The notes beneath the pieces were generated by a model, which was given only the letters and a program-made list of their open reading frames with translations, was not told where the DNA came from and did no database searches. A DNA stretch of 64,000 nt from Moorena sp. SIO3I8. Lineage in GTDB: Bacteria; Cyanobacteriota; Cyanobacteriia; Cyanobacteriales; Coleofasciculaceae. How positions within the stretch are numbered: the stretch's first letter is position 1; every line of letters starts with the position of its first letter. Location: contig NZ_JAAHHW010000006.1 in assembly GCF_010692325.1 (NCBI RefSeq), positions 98,660-162,659 of the forward strand. The letters are read 5' to 3'. Positions 52,475 to 61,057 of this stretch are shown here, in pieces. Position numbers and translations under genes: made by a program.

Positions 52475-53083
52475 TCTACCACTATCTACAACGGACTAAT
52501 ACCACGACCTAAGGCGGTCGAACTTACGGGACTATCACGGAACACTTTAAGGAAGTACGCAGATAATGGGACTCTCAGGTGCGAAAGAACGCCAGGCGGG
52601 ACTAGACTCTTTGACTCAAGAGATCTTCTTCGTTTTGGAAAAGCTCCAAAGTCTAACAGGTCACATTACTACACCATCTGTTACTGCCGAGTCAGTACCA
52701 ACTTTCAAAGAGACGACCTCGACAGACTTCTCGCCTATCTCCATTCCCTCTTCCCGGAAGCGGAAATCATCAAAGATATCGGCTCAGGTCTCAACTAAAG
52801 ATTTGGGCTTAGAGCCGTACTGGAGCGAATCGTGCGCTATGATCAGCTCACGATTGTTGTTGCCTGTAGAGACAGGCTCACCCGATTCGGGTTTGAACTC
52901 ATTGAGTACTTGGTCGGTCTCAACGGTGGAAAAATCCTGGTTCTCAGTCAACCTGAAAGCTGCCCCGAATCTGAACTTACCGCAGATATTCTGTCCATCA
53001 TTCACGTCTTCTCCTGTAGGGTTCACGGACTCCGGAAATACGGTAAGAAAATCAAAGAAGATTCGACTGTTCCTAAGCTCTGA
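52475..53083 (+). pseudogene. IS607 serine-recombinase TnpA, broken
   Basis: Reading the frame that includes 52832-53083 gives a MerR-like N terminus (PKAVELTGLSRNTLRKYADN, TPGGTRLF) and then the serine recombinase catalytic start (ICYCRVSTNFQRDDLDR, with the Ser in RVST). KDIGSGLN meets an in-frame TAA at 52796-52798. Beyond it the frame resumes (GLRAVLERIVRYDQLTIVVACRDRL) and ends in IIHVFSCRVHGLRKYGKKI. The stop looks like a 3-base loss at an original NFKRF. No start codon is left; an upstream TAA lies at 52472. Confidence 0.85.
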
Positions 53084-54213
53084 ACAGCGCTCGCTTGTTC
53101 GGCAATGGTTTGGAGTGTCCCGTTATGTTTTCAATAAAACCGTCAAGATACTCTCTGATGGTGAGACCAAAGCTAATTGGAAAGCTATTAAGACTGGCAT
53201 ATTAAATGACCTCCCTGAGTGGTGTAAAGCAGTGCCTTATCAAATCAAATCTATAGCGATAAAGGATGCTTGCACTGCGGTTAGGGAGGCCAAGAAAAAA
53301 TACAAAAAAACTTCACAAATTAACCGAGTAAGATTTAGGTCTCGTAAGAACCCTGTTCAGTCTTGCTATATCCCTAAGTCAGCAGTGTCTAGCAAAGGTG
53401 TCTATCACACAAAGCTGGGAGAAATTGCCAATGCTCGTGACTCTACCTGACAATATCTGTGATTGTCGATTAACTAGCACTAACGGGAGTTGCTACCTGG
53501 TAGTTCCCCATGAAGCAACTAACACAAAAGCCGAAAACCAAGGTAGAGTGGTTGCTTTAGACCCTGGAGTCAGGACTTTTATTACTTTTTTTAGTGAAAA
53601 ATCTGTGGGAAAGATTGGGCACGGAGATTTTTCCAGAATTCAGCGAATATGCCAGCATCTAGACAACCTGTTATCAAGGATTAGTAAAGCCAAGGGTGGG
53701 CAGAAGCGTCGAAGGAGAAAAGCTGCTCGACGAATGGTAATCAAGATTCAGAACCTGATAAATGAGCTTCATCATAAGACAGCTAAATTCCTAGTTGACA
53801 ACTTTGATGTTATTTTACTTCCCACGTTTGAGACGTCTCAGATGTCAAGGAAGGAGAAAAGGAAAATTAGGTCTAAGACTGTTCGCAATATGCTTACTTT
53901 TGCTCACTATCGGTTCAAGGAATTCTTGAAACATAAAGCTCAAGAGACTGGGAAAGTTGTTGTTGATGTTTGTGAAGCTTATACCAGTAAGACTGTTAGC
54001 TGGACTGGTGAACTGGTCAATATTGGTGGAAGCCAAATCATCAAATCAAAGATTGATGGTCGATCTATGGATCGCGACATCAATGGCGCTCGGGGAATAT
54101 TTCTTCGTTCGCGCAGCGTGGCCTACGGCCATGCCTTGGGAGATACCCCCTGGCTGAGAAATCAGCTTGCATTAGTGAGCCAGAATCCGCCATTGGTAGA
54201 TTTTGGTAGCTAA
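53043..54213 (+). pseudogene. IS607 TnpB, frameshifted
   Basis: The first part (RKSKKIRLFLSSEQRSLVRQ to GVYHTKLGEI) is in one frame and ends at 53450. The second part (LPDNICDCRLTSTNGSCYLV onward) is in another, from about 53425. The join lies near 53430-53445, a one-base change. RuvC residues remain (VVALDPGVRTF, LLPTFETS, MDRDINGARG). TSKTVSW has lost the usual first Cys of the zinc ribbon. A GC-rich dispersed repeat (54107-54130) is inserted near the 3' end, giving RSRSVAYGHA. Programmed frameshifting is conceivable but not supported by any slippery motif I can see. Confidence 0.85.
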
Positions 54214-54453
54214 AAAGTATCGGATATGATTGCTCGTATAACAGCATAAATCAGCTAAATAATTTAGGTAACTAGCTAAGTACTAACGAACTAACTAATT
54301 GATTAACTAATTAATGATTGATTTGATATAAACGTTTGTTATAAATAGCTGATATTTGATATAAGAATTATTAATTAAAAATTAATTGCAAAAATATTTA
54401 ATCTAGTCACAAAATATACTAAAAAGACTCAAAAAAAATTGGGGGTAAAAATC
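54214..54453. other. AT-rich leader of narB
   Basis: About 240 bases, strongly A/T-rich, with many TTAATTAA-like stretches. Because the IS607 relic now lies upstream, any narB promoter must be here or in the element. See the NtcA-like site at 54406. Confidence 0.5.
54406..54419. promoter_or_regulatory. NtcA-like site just before narB
   Basis: GTC-ACAAAATA-TAC differs from the consensus GTA-N8-TAC by one base and has the same N8 (ACAAAATA) as the nirA box. It is only 35 bp from the narB ATG, which would force a nearly leaderless transcript, so it may be a remnant. Confidence 0.45.
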
Positions 54454-56715
54454 ATGACTGACTCAGCTAAGACACTCTGTCCCTACTGTGGGGTTGGCTG
54501 TGGTCTGGAAGTATTACCTCCAGCTGGTTCTGGTCGTGCTACCTATCGAGATAGTCAAGGCAATCCGATTTGGAAAGTTAGAGGCGATCGCTCTCATCCC
54601 TCAAACCAGGGTATGGTTTGTGTCAAAGGTGCCACGGTTAGTGAGTCTTTGGATAAAGACCGCCTCAAGTATCCCATGATGCGGGATTCCCTAGATCAAC
54701 CATTTCAGCGAGTGAGTTGGGATGAAGCCCTAGACCGAGTAGTGAATCGGATTCAGACGGTTCGTTTCACCCAAGGACCAGAAGCAATTTGTATGTACGG
54801 TTCCGGTCAGTTCCAAACCGAAGACTACTATATTGCCCAGAAATTGCTCAAAGGTTGTCTCGGTACTAATAACTTTGATGCTAATTCCCGCCTGTGTATG
54901 TCCTCAGCTGTAGCTGGATACATCCAAAGTTTTGGTTCCGATGGTCCTCCCTGCTGCTATGACGATCTAGAATTAACTGACTGTGCCTTTTTGATTGGGA
55001 CTAATACAGCAGACTGTCACCCCATTGTATTTAACCGTCTACGTAAGTATCACAAAAAGCATCGTCATGTTAAAATGATAGTGGTAGACCCTCGCCGCAC
55101 GTCTACCGCTAAGCTGGCTGACTTACATCTAGCGATTAAACCGGGTACTGACATTGATTTACTCAATGGTATTGCTCACTTACTATTGCGCTGGGGTAAA
55201 CTGGACACTGAATTTATTGAGGAGTGTACCAGCGAATTCTCCGCATACGCTCAGGTAATTATCAACTATCCACCGGATATCGTTGCCGAAAGATGTGGTA
55301 TACCGGTGCATGAACTTGAGGAAGCTGCTCGCTACTGGGCAAAATCGAAGCGTGTCCTGTCTTTGTGGTCAATGGGGGTCAACCAATCATCAGAAGGTAC
55401 TGCTAAAGTCCGCACCATCATTAATCTGCACCTGATGACAGGCAACATTGGTAAACCAGGAGCAGGACCATTTTCTCTAACTGGTCAACCTAATGCGATG
55501 GGAGGACGAGAAGCTGGAGGACTGGCTCACATCTTACCGGGTTATCGGGTAGTAAAGAATCCCCAACACCGCAGTGAGGTGGAACAGTTATGGAAACTCA
55601 AGCCAGGGACAATTTCCCCCAATCCTGGTCTTGATGCTTGGAGCATGATCAAAGGTCTAGAAACAGGAGAAGTTGGTTTCTTGTGGATTGCTGCCACTAA
55701 CCCAGCTGTGAGTATGCCGGATATTGAACGAACTAAGGCAGCCCTAAGAAAATCCTCCTTTACTGTCTATCAAGATGCCTACTACCCCACTGAAACCGCT
55801 GCCTATGCTCATGTCTTGCTGCCAGCAGCCCAGTGGAGTGAAAAGACTGGCGCTATGACTAACTCTGAGCGAGTTGTCACCTTTTGCCCCCAATTCCGTA
55901 ATCCACCAGGAGAAGCCAGACCGGATTGGGAAATCTTTGCGGAAGTAGGGCGTCGCCTCGGCTTTACTAAAGAATTTGACTTTACTGACTCTGCCGCTGT
56001 CTATCGGGAATTTGTCCAACTTACCCGTGGACGACTTTGTGATATGACTGGACTTAGTCACGAGCGCTTACGGAAAAACGGTCCGATTCAATGGCCCTGC
56101 CCTGAGGAGTTCCAAAACCAAGAGTCTTCTGAGTCACTGAGCAATCAGCAATCAGCACTAAATACTGGCAAACGGCTTTATACTGACTTCCGATTCAATA
56201 CGCCAGATAGCAAGGCAAAATTTGCTGCCTTCCATTCTAAAGGACTGGCAGAACCCCCCGAGGAAGAGTATCCTTTGGTTCTGACAACTGGCAGACTCTA
56301 TGGTCACTGGCACACTCAAACCCGCACCGGCAGGATTGAGAAAATTACCAAAATGTACCCCAATCCGTTACTAGAAATTCATCCCCGTGATGCCCAGAAG
56401 CTGGGGATTAAAGATGGGGGTTGGGTAGAAGTGCGATCGCGTCGCGGAACTTGCCGCTTCCCAGCTCAAGTCACTAAAGCGATTACTCCTGGTACAGTCT
56501 TTGCCCCCATGCACTGGGGAGCTTTGTGGGCAAATCAGGCAGAAGCTAATGCTCTGACCCATCCTGAATCTTGTCCCATTTCCCTAGAACCAGAATTAAA
56601 AGCCTGTGCTGTCAACTTGGTGCCCATCAGTGAAACTGACAGTATGCGATCGCAAAATCCCAACCAAGAGCCATTAGGAACACCGATTTTACAAAAGCTC
56701 AAAGTTTTGAGGTAA
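54454..56715 (+). CDS. narB: Ferredoxin-dependent assimilatory nitrate reductase
   Basis: About 753 aa from the ATG at 54454 ([20 protein letters not shown]); an earlier in-frame start at 54439 is less likely. The N-terminal [4Fe-4S] ligands are C-x2-C-x3-C (CPYCGVGC) and a later Cys in GMVCVKG. Molybdopterin-binding blocks follow ([40 protein letters not shown]). It reduces nitrate to nitrite with electrons from ferredoxin or flavodoxin. It needs nrtP for substrate and nirA to use the product. The length is normal and the frame is intact. Confidence 0.95.
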   Translation: MTDSAKTLCPYCGVGCGLEVLPPAGSGRATYRDSQGNPIWKVRGDRSHPSNQGMVCVKGATVSESLDKDRLKYPMMRDSLDQPFQRVSWDEALDRVVNRIQTVRFTQGPEAICMYGSGQFQTEDYYIAQKLLKGCLGTNNFDANSRLCMSSAVAGYIQSFGSDGPPCCYDDLELTDCAFLIGTNTADCHPIVFNRLRKYHKKHRHVKMIVVDPRRTSTAKLADLHLAIKPGTDIDLLNGIAHLLLRWGKLDTEFIEECTSEFSAYAQVIINYPPDIVAERCGIPVHELEEAARYWAKSKRVLSLWSMGVNQSSEGTAKVRTIINLHLMTGNIGKPGAGPFSLTGQPNAMGGREAGGLAHILPGYRVVKNPQHRSEVEQLWKLKPGTISPNPGLDAWSMIKGLETGEVGFLWIAATNPAVSMPDIERTKAALRKSSFTVYQDAYYPTETAAYAHVLLPAAQWSEKTGAMTNSERVVTFCPQFRNPPGEARPDWEIFAEVGRRLGFTKEFDFTDSAAVYREFVQLTRGRLCDMTGLSHERLRKNGPIQWPCPEEFQNQESSESLSNQQSALNTGKRLYTDFRFNTPDSKAKFAAFHSKGLAEPPEEEYPLVLTTGRLYGHWHTQTRTGRIEKITKMYPNPLLEIHPRDAQKLGIKDGGWVEVRSRRGTCRFPAQVTKAITPGTVFAPMHWGALWANQAEANALTHPESCPISLEPELKACAVNLVPISETDSMRSQNPNQEPLGTPILQKLKVLR

Positions 56716-56741
56716 TTGTTAAAAGTTTTAACCTTCCATTC

Positions 56742-56957
56742 TTAATTCCGCTCTCCGAGAGTTTCCCAAAGACCTGCCTCACCAAGGGTGATTGGAGTCT
56801 GGGTTTGTGTCTGGGCAAGATTTGAAATAGACATAAACGGCACTAACCCCATCACCAAGGAGCACAAAACTATCAGCATAGTCATCCTGACTGGATGCTG
56901 CCAGTGTGTAGTTACAACATGAGACTGGGTTGTGCTGCTAAGCTCTTGCATGCTCAT
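56742..56957 (-). CDS. Small membrane protein next to narB, unknown
   Basis: 71 aa. One span (MTMLIVLCSLVMGLVPFMSI, residues about 26-45) follows a polar N terminus (MSMQELSSTTQSHVVTTHWQ). A Thr/Gln-rich segment (LAQTQTQTPITLGEAGLWET) ends it. Not recognised. It is convergent with narB (26 bp apart). A second in-frame Met is at residue 3. It could be a chance frame, but the hydrophobic segment and tidy context give it some support. Confidence 0.45.
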   Translation of the reverse strand: MSMQELSSTTQSHVVTTHWQHPVRMTMLIVLCSLVMGLVPFMSISNLAQTQTQTPITLGEAGLWETLGERN

Positions 56958-57042
56958 GACTAAAACCTCAGAATAGATGTGTACGAATATAGGGATATTT
57001 CACTGTTGTCTTTGAGGATGCAGTGCATTGTTCCTATTCATG

Positions 57043-57080
57043 CCAAGTTGCAGGGACAGTCGGCAACTTGGTATTTTTTT
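57043..57080 (+). terminator. Strong rho-independent terminator in a gene-poor stretch
   Basis: CCAAGTTGC (57043-57051) and GCAACTTGG (57063-57071) form a 9-bp stem with an 11-base loop, followed by TATTTTTTT. It reads on the plus strand, over 300 bp past narB, with an opposite-strand ORF between. It may end narB read-through or an unseen small RNA. Confidence 0.8.
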
Positions 57081-57208
57081 ATGCACTAAAATCCTTTACA
57101 TTTTGAATCATACAAAAATTTTTGGAAAAAGTAGCTATATTTACCAAATAAAAACACAAAAAGTAACACTAGTTACAGATTTTCATTAATTTTTGTGAAA
57201 TACAGTAA

Positions 57209-57976
57209 GTGATGAAGTTTTTAGGCATAGACCTGGGCTGGACTTCTGGAGCAACTGGTCTTTGTTGCTTAGATTGGTTTGACGGCACCCTAAACCTGCT
57301 AGATTTAGACCGCAAAGAGTCAATCACAGATATCCTGAACTGGATAGACCATTGGTCACCATCTCCAGAACCCGCCATGGTAGCAGTAGACGCTCCTACC
57401 CTGATTCCCAACCCTACAGGAATGCGTCTACCGGATAGACTGACCCATAAATACTTTGGTCGCTATCATGCTGGGTGTTATCCCGCCAACCGCCAACGCC
57501 CCTTCGCCCAGCGCACTATAGAATTTGGTCTGAGCCTAGAAAAACGGCAATTTATCCATGCCCCAACTATCACTCACCAAAAACTAGGGCGCTACCAAAT
57601 CGAAGTCTTCCCCCATCCCGCCATCGTTGAGCTATTCAACCTCAATCGCATTCTCAAATACAAAAAAGGGAAACTAAGGGAAAGACATGCTGAACTAATC
57701 AAACTTCGTCAATATATTCTCGATACCCTACCCACCCTTACCCCTGCTCTCAACTCCCTATCATCCTCGCCCCTGACTTCTAGTCTTTGCAGTTCGTTTT
57801 TCCCCCACATCCCCACTACCGGCAAAGCCCTCAAAGCTGCTGAAGACCAGCTAGATAGTATCATCTGCGCTTATGTAGCAGCCTACTGGTGGTATTGGGG
57901 AACTGAATTTAATTGGGTATTAGGAGATGCAACAACTGGGTATATTATTACCCCCTGTCGAAACGGAAAAGACTGA
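57209..57976 (+). CDS. DUF429 family protein
   Basis: 255 aa. The opening MKFLGIDLGWTSGATGL and VAVDAPTLIPNPTGMR are the RNase H-like metal sites of DUF429 (Asp in GIDLG, Asp in VDAP). CYPANRQRPFAQRT, EVFPHPAIVELF, and the C-terminal EDQLDSIICAYVAAYWW (two more acidic residues) follow. The fold suggests a nuclease or nucleotidyl enzyme, but the family's function is unknown. The gene ends 75 bp before chlI. Confidence 0.82.
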   Translation: MMKFLGIDLGWTSGATGLCCLDWFDGTLNLLDLDRKESITDILNWIDHWSPSPEPAMVAVDAPTLIPNPTGMRLPDRLTHKYFGRYHAGCYPANRQRPFAQRTIEFGLSLEKRQFIHAPTITHQKLGRYQIEVFPHPAIVELFNLNRILKYKKGKLRERHAELIKLRQYILDTLPTLTPALNSLSSSPLTSSLCSSFFPHIPTTGKALKAAEDQLDSIICAYVAAYWWYWGTEFNWVLGDATTGYIITPCRNGKD

Positions 57977-58051
57977 TCAACTCTCAAGGCACGCACTATG
58001 GCAAAATAGTAATCGTCGAGAAAAATCAACCATAACAATAAAGTAATCCCA

Positions 58052-59119
58052 GTGAGTCCTACTGCCCAAGCGCCCAAGACTACTCGCCGCCTAGTGTTTC
58101 CTTTCACTGCCATTGTCGGTCAGGAAGAAATGAAACTGGCATTGCTCCTAAATGTGATCGATCCCAAGATTGGGGGAGTAATGATCATGGGCGATCGCGG
58201 CACAGGCAAATCTACTACTATTCGTGCCTTAGCTGATTTATTACCAGAAATCGATGTAGTTGCTGAAGACCCTTTCAACAGTGACCCTCAGGAACCTGAC
58301 TGGATGGGCAATGGTAATGGAGCAGCTGCATCTAGGACAACGGTCAAGAAAAAAGTTCCCATGGTAGATTTACCGTTAGGAGCAACCGAAGACCGGGTTT
58401 GTGGTACAATCGATATAGAAAAAGCCTTATCTGAAGGTGTCAAAGCTTTTGAACCAGGACTGTTGGCTAAAGCTAATCGAGGCATCCTCTATGTCGATGA
58501 GGTTAACCTGCTCGATGACCACCTAGTGGATGTACTCCTAGACTCCGCTGCTAGTGGTTGGAATACTGTAGAACGGGAAGGCATATCCATTCGCCACCCT
58601 GCTCGCTTTGTATTAGTAGGTTCTGGTAACCCAGAAGAAGGAGAATTACGACCCCAGTTACTAGACCGCTTTGGGATGCACGCGGAAATCCGTACAGTCA
58701 AAGAACCAGTGCTGCGAGTCAAAATTGTGGAAGAACGGGGAGAGTTTGACCAAAATCCTCACAAATATATTGAACAGCACCAAACTGAGCAAGAAGCGTT
58801 ACAGAAACAGATAGTAATGGCTCAAGAGCGACTTGCTGAAGTAGAAATGGACTACGACTTTCGGGTGAATATTTCAGAAGTTTGCTCAGAACTGGATGTG
58901 GATGGACTCAGGGGTGATATTGTAACTAATCGTGCGGCTAAGGCTCTGGCTGCATTTGAAGGACGAACTGAAGTTACAGTGGATGATATCCGCCGGGTGA
59001 TTACCTTATGTTTACGGCACCGCTTGCGTAAAGACCCCCTGGAGTCGATTGATTCAGGATATAAGGTTCTCAAATCCTTTAACCGTGTTTTTGGGGTTGA
59101 AGCAGCTGAAGAGGATTGA
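58052..59119 (+). CDS. chlI: Magnesium chelatase ATPase subunit I
   Basis: 355 aa AAA+ ATPase. Walker A is GDRGTGKST (about residues 48-56). The Walker B-like segment is [16 protein letters not shown] (about 145-160), and the sensor [21 protein letters not shown]. The C-terminal lid helices include [17 protein letters not shown]. With ChlD and ChlH it inserts Mg2+ into protoporphyrin IX, the first committed step of chlorophyll synthesis. The start is a GTG (58052). The following hairpin (59216) is its likely terminator. Confidence 0.96.
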   Translation: MSPTAQAPKTTRRLVFPFTAIVGQEEMKLALLLNVIDPKIGGVMIMGDRGTGKSTTIRALADLLPEIDVVAEDPFNSDPQEPDWMGNGNGAAASRTTVKKKVPMVDLPLGATEDRVCGTIDIEKALSEGVKAFEPGLLAKANRGILYVDEVNLLDDHLVDVLLDSAASGWNTVEREGISIRHPARFVLVGSGNPEEGELRPQLLDRFGMHAEIRTVKEPVLRVKIVEERGEFDQNPHKYIEQHQTEQEALQKQIVMAQERLAEVEMDYDFRVNISEVCSELDVDGLRGDIVTNRAAKALAAFEGRTEVTVDDIRRVITLCLRHRLRKDPLESIDSGYKVLKSFNRVFGVEAAEED

Positions 59120-59506
59120 GTTACTATAGCGCAATACCTTTATTGAATAATTAATTTTCTTTCTTGCATAAATAGTTAACTCAAGGCGGATAAGTACTAT
59201 AGAGCAATCCTAATCAGCAATCCTAATTCCCATAAATAGGATTGCTATTACTGATTTCAGTCACAAATATTGACTATTCTGACAGCTAGGTTTTTCATCC
59301 ATCTGCTGTCAATTGTGCTCTTTCTAATCGTAAGTATTCAGCGTTTAGCGTTTAGCTTTCAGCTACTCCTAATCATGATAATCCGAAAAACGGAGGTTTG
59401 TCAAGAAAAACTTATATATTCGCCACTTTCAGCCAAATTCCTAAGTTTTGCTTGATTCCAAAGCTGAGTGTGTAAATGCGTTCGTGTAACGTGCGCCTAG
59501 CGCAAT
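59120..59506. other. Intergenic region after chlI
   Basis: About 390 bases. It contains the chlI terminator hairpin. A 60-codon plus-strand frame (59270-59455) shows no domain. A GTGTAACGTGCGCCTAGCGC stretch (59483-59502) resembles the dispersed GC-rich repeat. Confidence 0.45.
59216..59246 (+). terminator. Hairpin after chlI
   Basis: AGCAATCCTA (59216-59225) and TAGGATTGCT (59237-59246) form a 10-bp stem with an 11-base loop. A partial second copy of the left arm lies just upstream (59203-59212). There is no long U-tract. Confidence 0.65.
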
Positions 59507-59560
59507 CACTCAATACTTACGTTTGCTCAATACTTACGTTTGCTCAATACTTACGTTTGC
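59507..59560. repeat. Tandem repeat of a 17-bp unit, three copies
   Basis: CTCAATACTTACGTTTG occurs three times with no variation, ending 20 bp before the CHAT gene start. This is a different repeat length from the 7-bp arrays elsewhere. Confidence 0.9.
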
Positions 59561-59579
59561 TTTTCTCAGTGAGGTAACT

Positions 59580-60980
59580 ATGAAACGAATAGCGACTAGC
59601 TTTAGCTGGTTCCTAGCGACACTACACTTCACCGGAACTATCAGTGCTCTTTCGGTGCAAGCACAAGTCACTAAGCCAATGTCTAACCACACTGGCTCCA
59701 ATGCTCTTACTCAAACTATTGCTCAATCACCAGCTGTTAATCCCCCCAACTTTGGAACAGCCCTGGACAATAACCAAGTAGTAGAAGCAGTACCTTTAAT
59801 TGAACAAACTTGGGAAAAACAATATCAGAATCACCTAGACATCAATTTCCCTGACCAATCCATCACTGTCGAGGAAATTGCTGATACTCTTGGCAAAATC
59901 ACCAATCAAACTGGTCAAAAGCCTGGTCTTATCTACATGGTTCCGCGATCGCAGCAACTAGAGCTGGTATTAATTACACCAGAAGGTAAGCCCATTCACA
60001 AGCGTGTCTCCGCAGCCAATAAGGAAGCTCTGTTGAGTCTAGTGCAAGAGTTTATCGAAACTATTACTAATCCTATTCGTAGGCACTCTAAACATTATCT
60101 ACCAGTAGCTCAACAACTCTATCAGTGGATCATTGAGCCTGTGGAACCAGACCTTAAAGCTCAAGGCATCAACAATCTAATTTTTTGTCTAGGTGGGGGG
60201 TTACGCCACCTGCCCTTTGCTGCCTTACATGATGGCCAAGAGTTTCTGGTGGAAAAGTATAGTTTAGCCCTAATTCCTGCCTTCAAATTAACAGATACTG
60301 TCTATACCGACCTGAAAAATTCCCAAGTTTTGGCTATGGGAGCATCAGAATTTAATGATCACAATCCTTTACCTGCTGTGCCAGTAGAGTTATCTGTTAT
60401 CACCCAATATCCCTGGCAAGGAAAATCTTTCCTCAATAAAGATTTTACCCTAACTAATCTACAGTGGCAACTGGGATATCATAAGAATTTTCAAATCCTG
60501 CACCTGGCAACTCATTCAGACTTCCAGGCGGGAAAACCAAACAAGTCTTATATTCAGTTTTGGAATAGTAAACTGACTTTAGATATATTCACTGAATTGC
60601 GTTGGCACTCACCAGTGGTAGAATTATTGGTGCTGAGTTCTTGTCAAACTGCCATCGGGGATAAAGAGGCTGAGTTAGGCTTTGCGGGATTAGCGGTTCG
60701 CGCCAATGTCAAGTCAGCAGTAGCTAGTTTGTGGTCTGTCAGCGATGGTGGAACCCTAGTGCTGATGAATGAATTTTATCAGTCTCTTAAAACTGTACCA
60801 ATTAAGGCTGAAGCGTTGCGACAAGCTCAGATCGGGATGTTGAAACAAAAGGTAAGTTTGGCTAGTATTACTGATCGACCAAATGTGTCCTTGCCTCCAG
60901 AATTAGCATCTCTCAACTCTGAAAATTTATCCCATCCCTATTATTGGGCGGCTTTTACTGTAGTTGGTAATCCTTGGTAA
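59580..60980 (+). CDS. Secreted CHAT-domain protein
   Basis: About 466 aa from the ATG at 59580 (MKRIATSFSWFLATLHFTGT), preceded by GAGG. Residues 1-30 are a signal peptide (cleavage after SVQAQ). The C-terminal half is a CHAT domain: the catalytic His is in LHLATHSDFQAG and the Cys in LVLSSCQTAIGDKEA, with AALHDGQEFLVEKYSLALIPA upstream. No TPR repeats are seen, unlike the neighbour. The exported location suggests a periplasmic or surface protease. It is convergent with the TPR-CHAT gene, 77 bp apart. Confidence 0.88.
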   Translation: MKRIATSFSWFLATLHFTGTISALSVQAQVTKPMSNHTGSNALTQTIAQSPAVNPPNFGTALDNNQVVEAVPLIEQTWEKQYQNHLDINFPDQSITVEEIADTLGKITNQTGQKPGLIYMVPRSQQLELVLITPEGKPIHKRVSAANKEALLSLVQEFIETITNPIRRHSKHYLPVAQQLYQWIIEPVEPDLKAQGINNLIFCLGGGLRHLPFAALHDGQEFLVEKYSLALIPAFKLTDTVYTDLKNSQVLAMGASEFNDHNPLPAVPVELSVITQYPWQGKSFLNKDFTLTNLQWQLGYHKNFQILHLATHSDFQAGKPNKSYIQFWNSKLTLDIFTELRWHSPVVELLVLSSCQTAIGDKEAELGFAGLAVRANVKSAVASLWSVSDGGTLVLMNEFYQSLKTVPIKAEALRQAQIGMLKQKVSLASITDRPNVSLPPELASLNSENLSHPYYWAAFTVVGNPW

Positions 60981-61002
60981 AACCCTGCTCTTCTTTAAGC
61001 TA

Positions 61003-61038
61003 TCAGCTATCAGCTATCAGCTGATAGCTGATAGCTGA
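61003..61038. terminator. 36-bp perfect palindrome between convergent CHAT genes
   Basis: The arms are 18 bp (TCAGCTATCAGCTATCAG and its complement), centred on CAG/CTG at 61020-61021, built of AGCTATC units. It is placed to act as a bidirectional terminator for the two convergent genes. It also matches the 7-bp repeat style of the window. Confidence 0.7.
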
Positions 61039-61057
61039 CCACTGAATGCTTCAGCTA

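Larger units (their letters stand above)
52460..54215 (+). mobile_element. Decayed IS607-family element between nrtP and narB
   Basis: It carries remnants of a serine-recombinase tnpA (52475-53083) followed by an overlapping tnpB (from about 53043), the gene order of IS607. Both are broken: tnpA by an in-frame stop and loss of its start codon, tnpB by a frameshift near 53440. The ends are not marked by inverted repeats, as is normal for IS607. The insertion lies inside the nitrate cluster. Confidence 0.85.

Noticed and set aside
53398..54213. Treating the second IS607 tnpB half as a separate gene
   Set aside because: Its first residues do not match TnpB, and the true N-terminal half is in the other frame immediately upstream, so it is one frameshifted gene.
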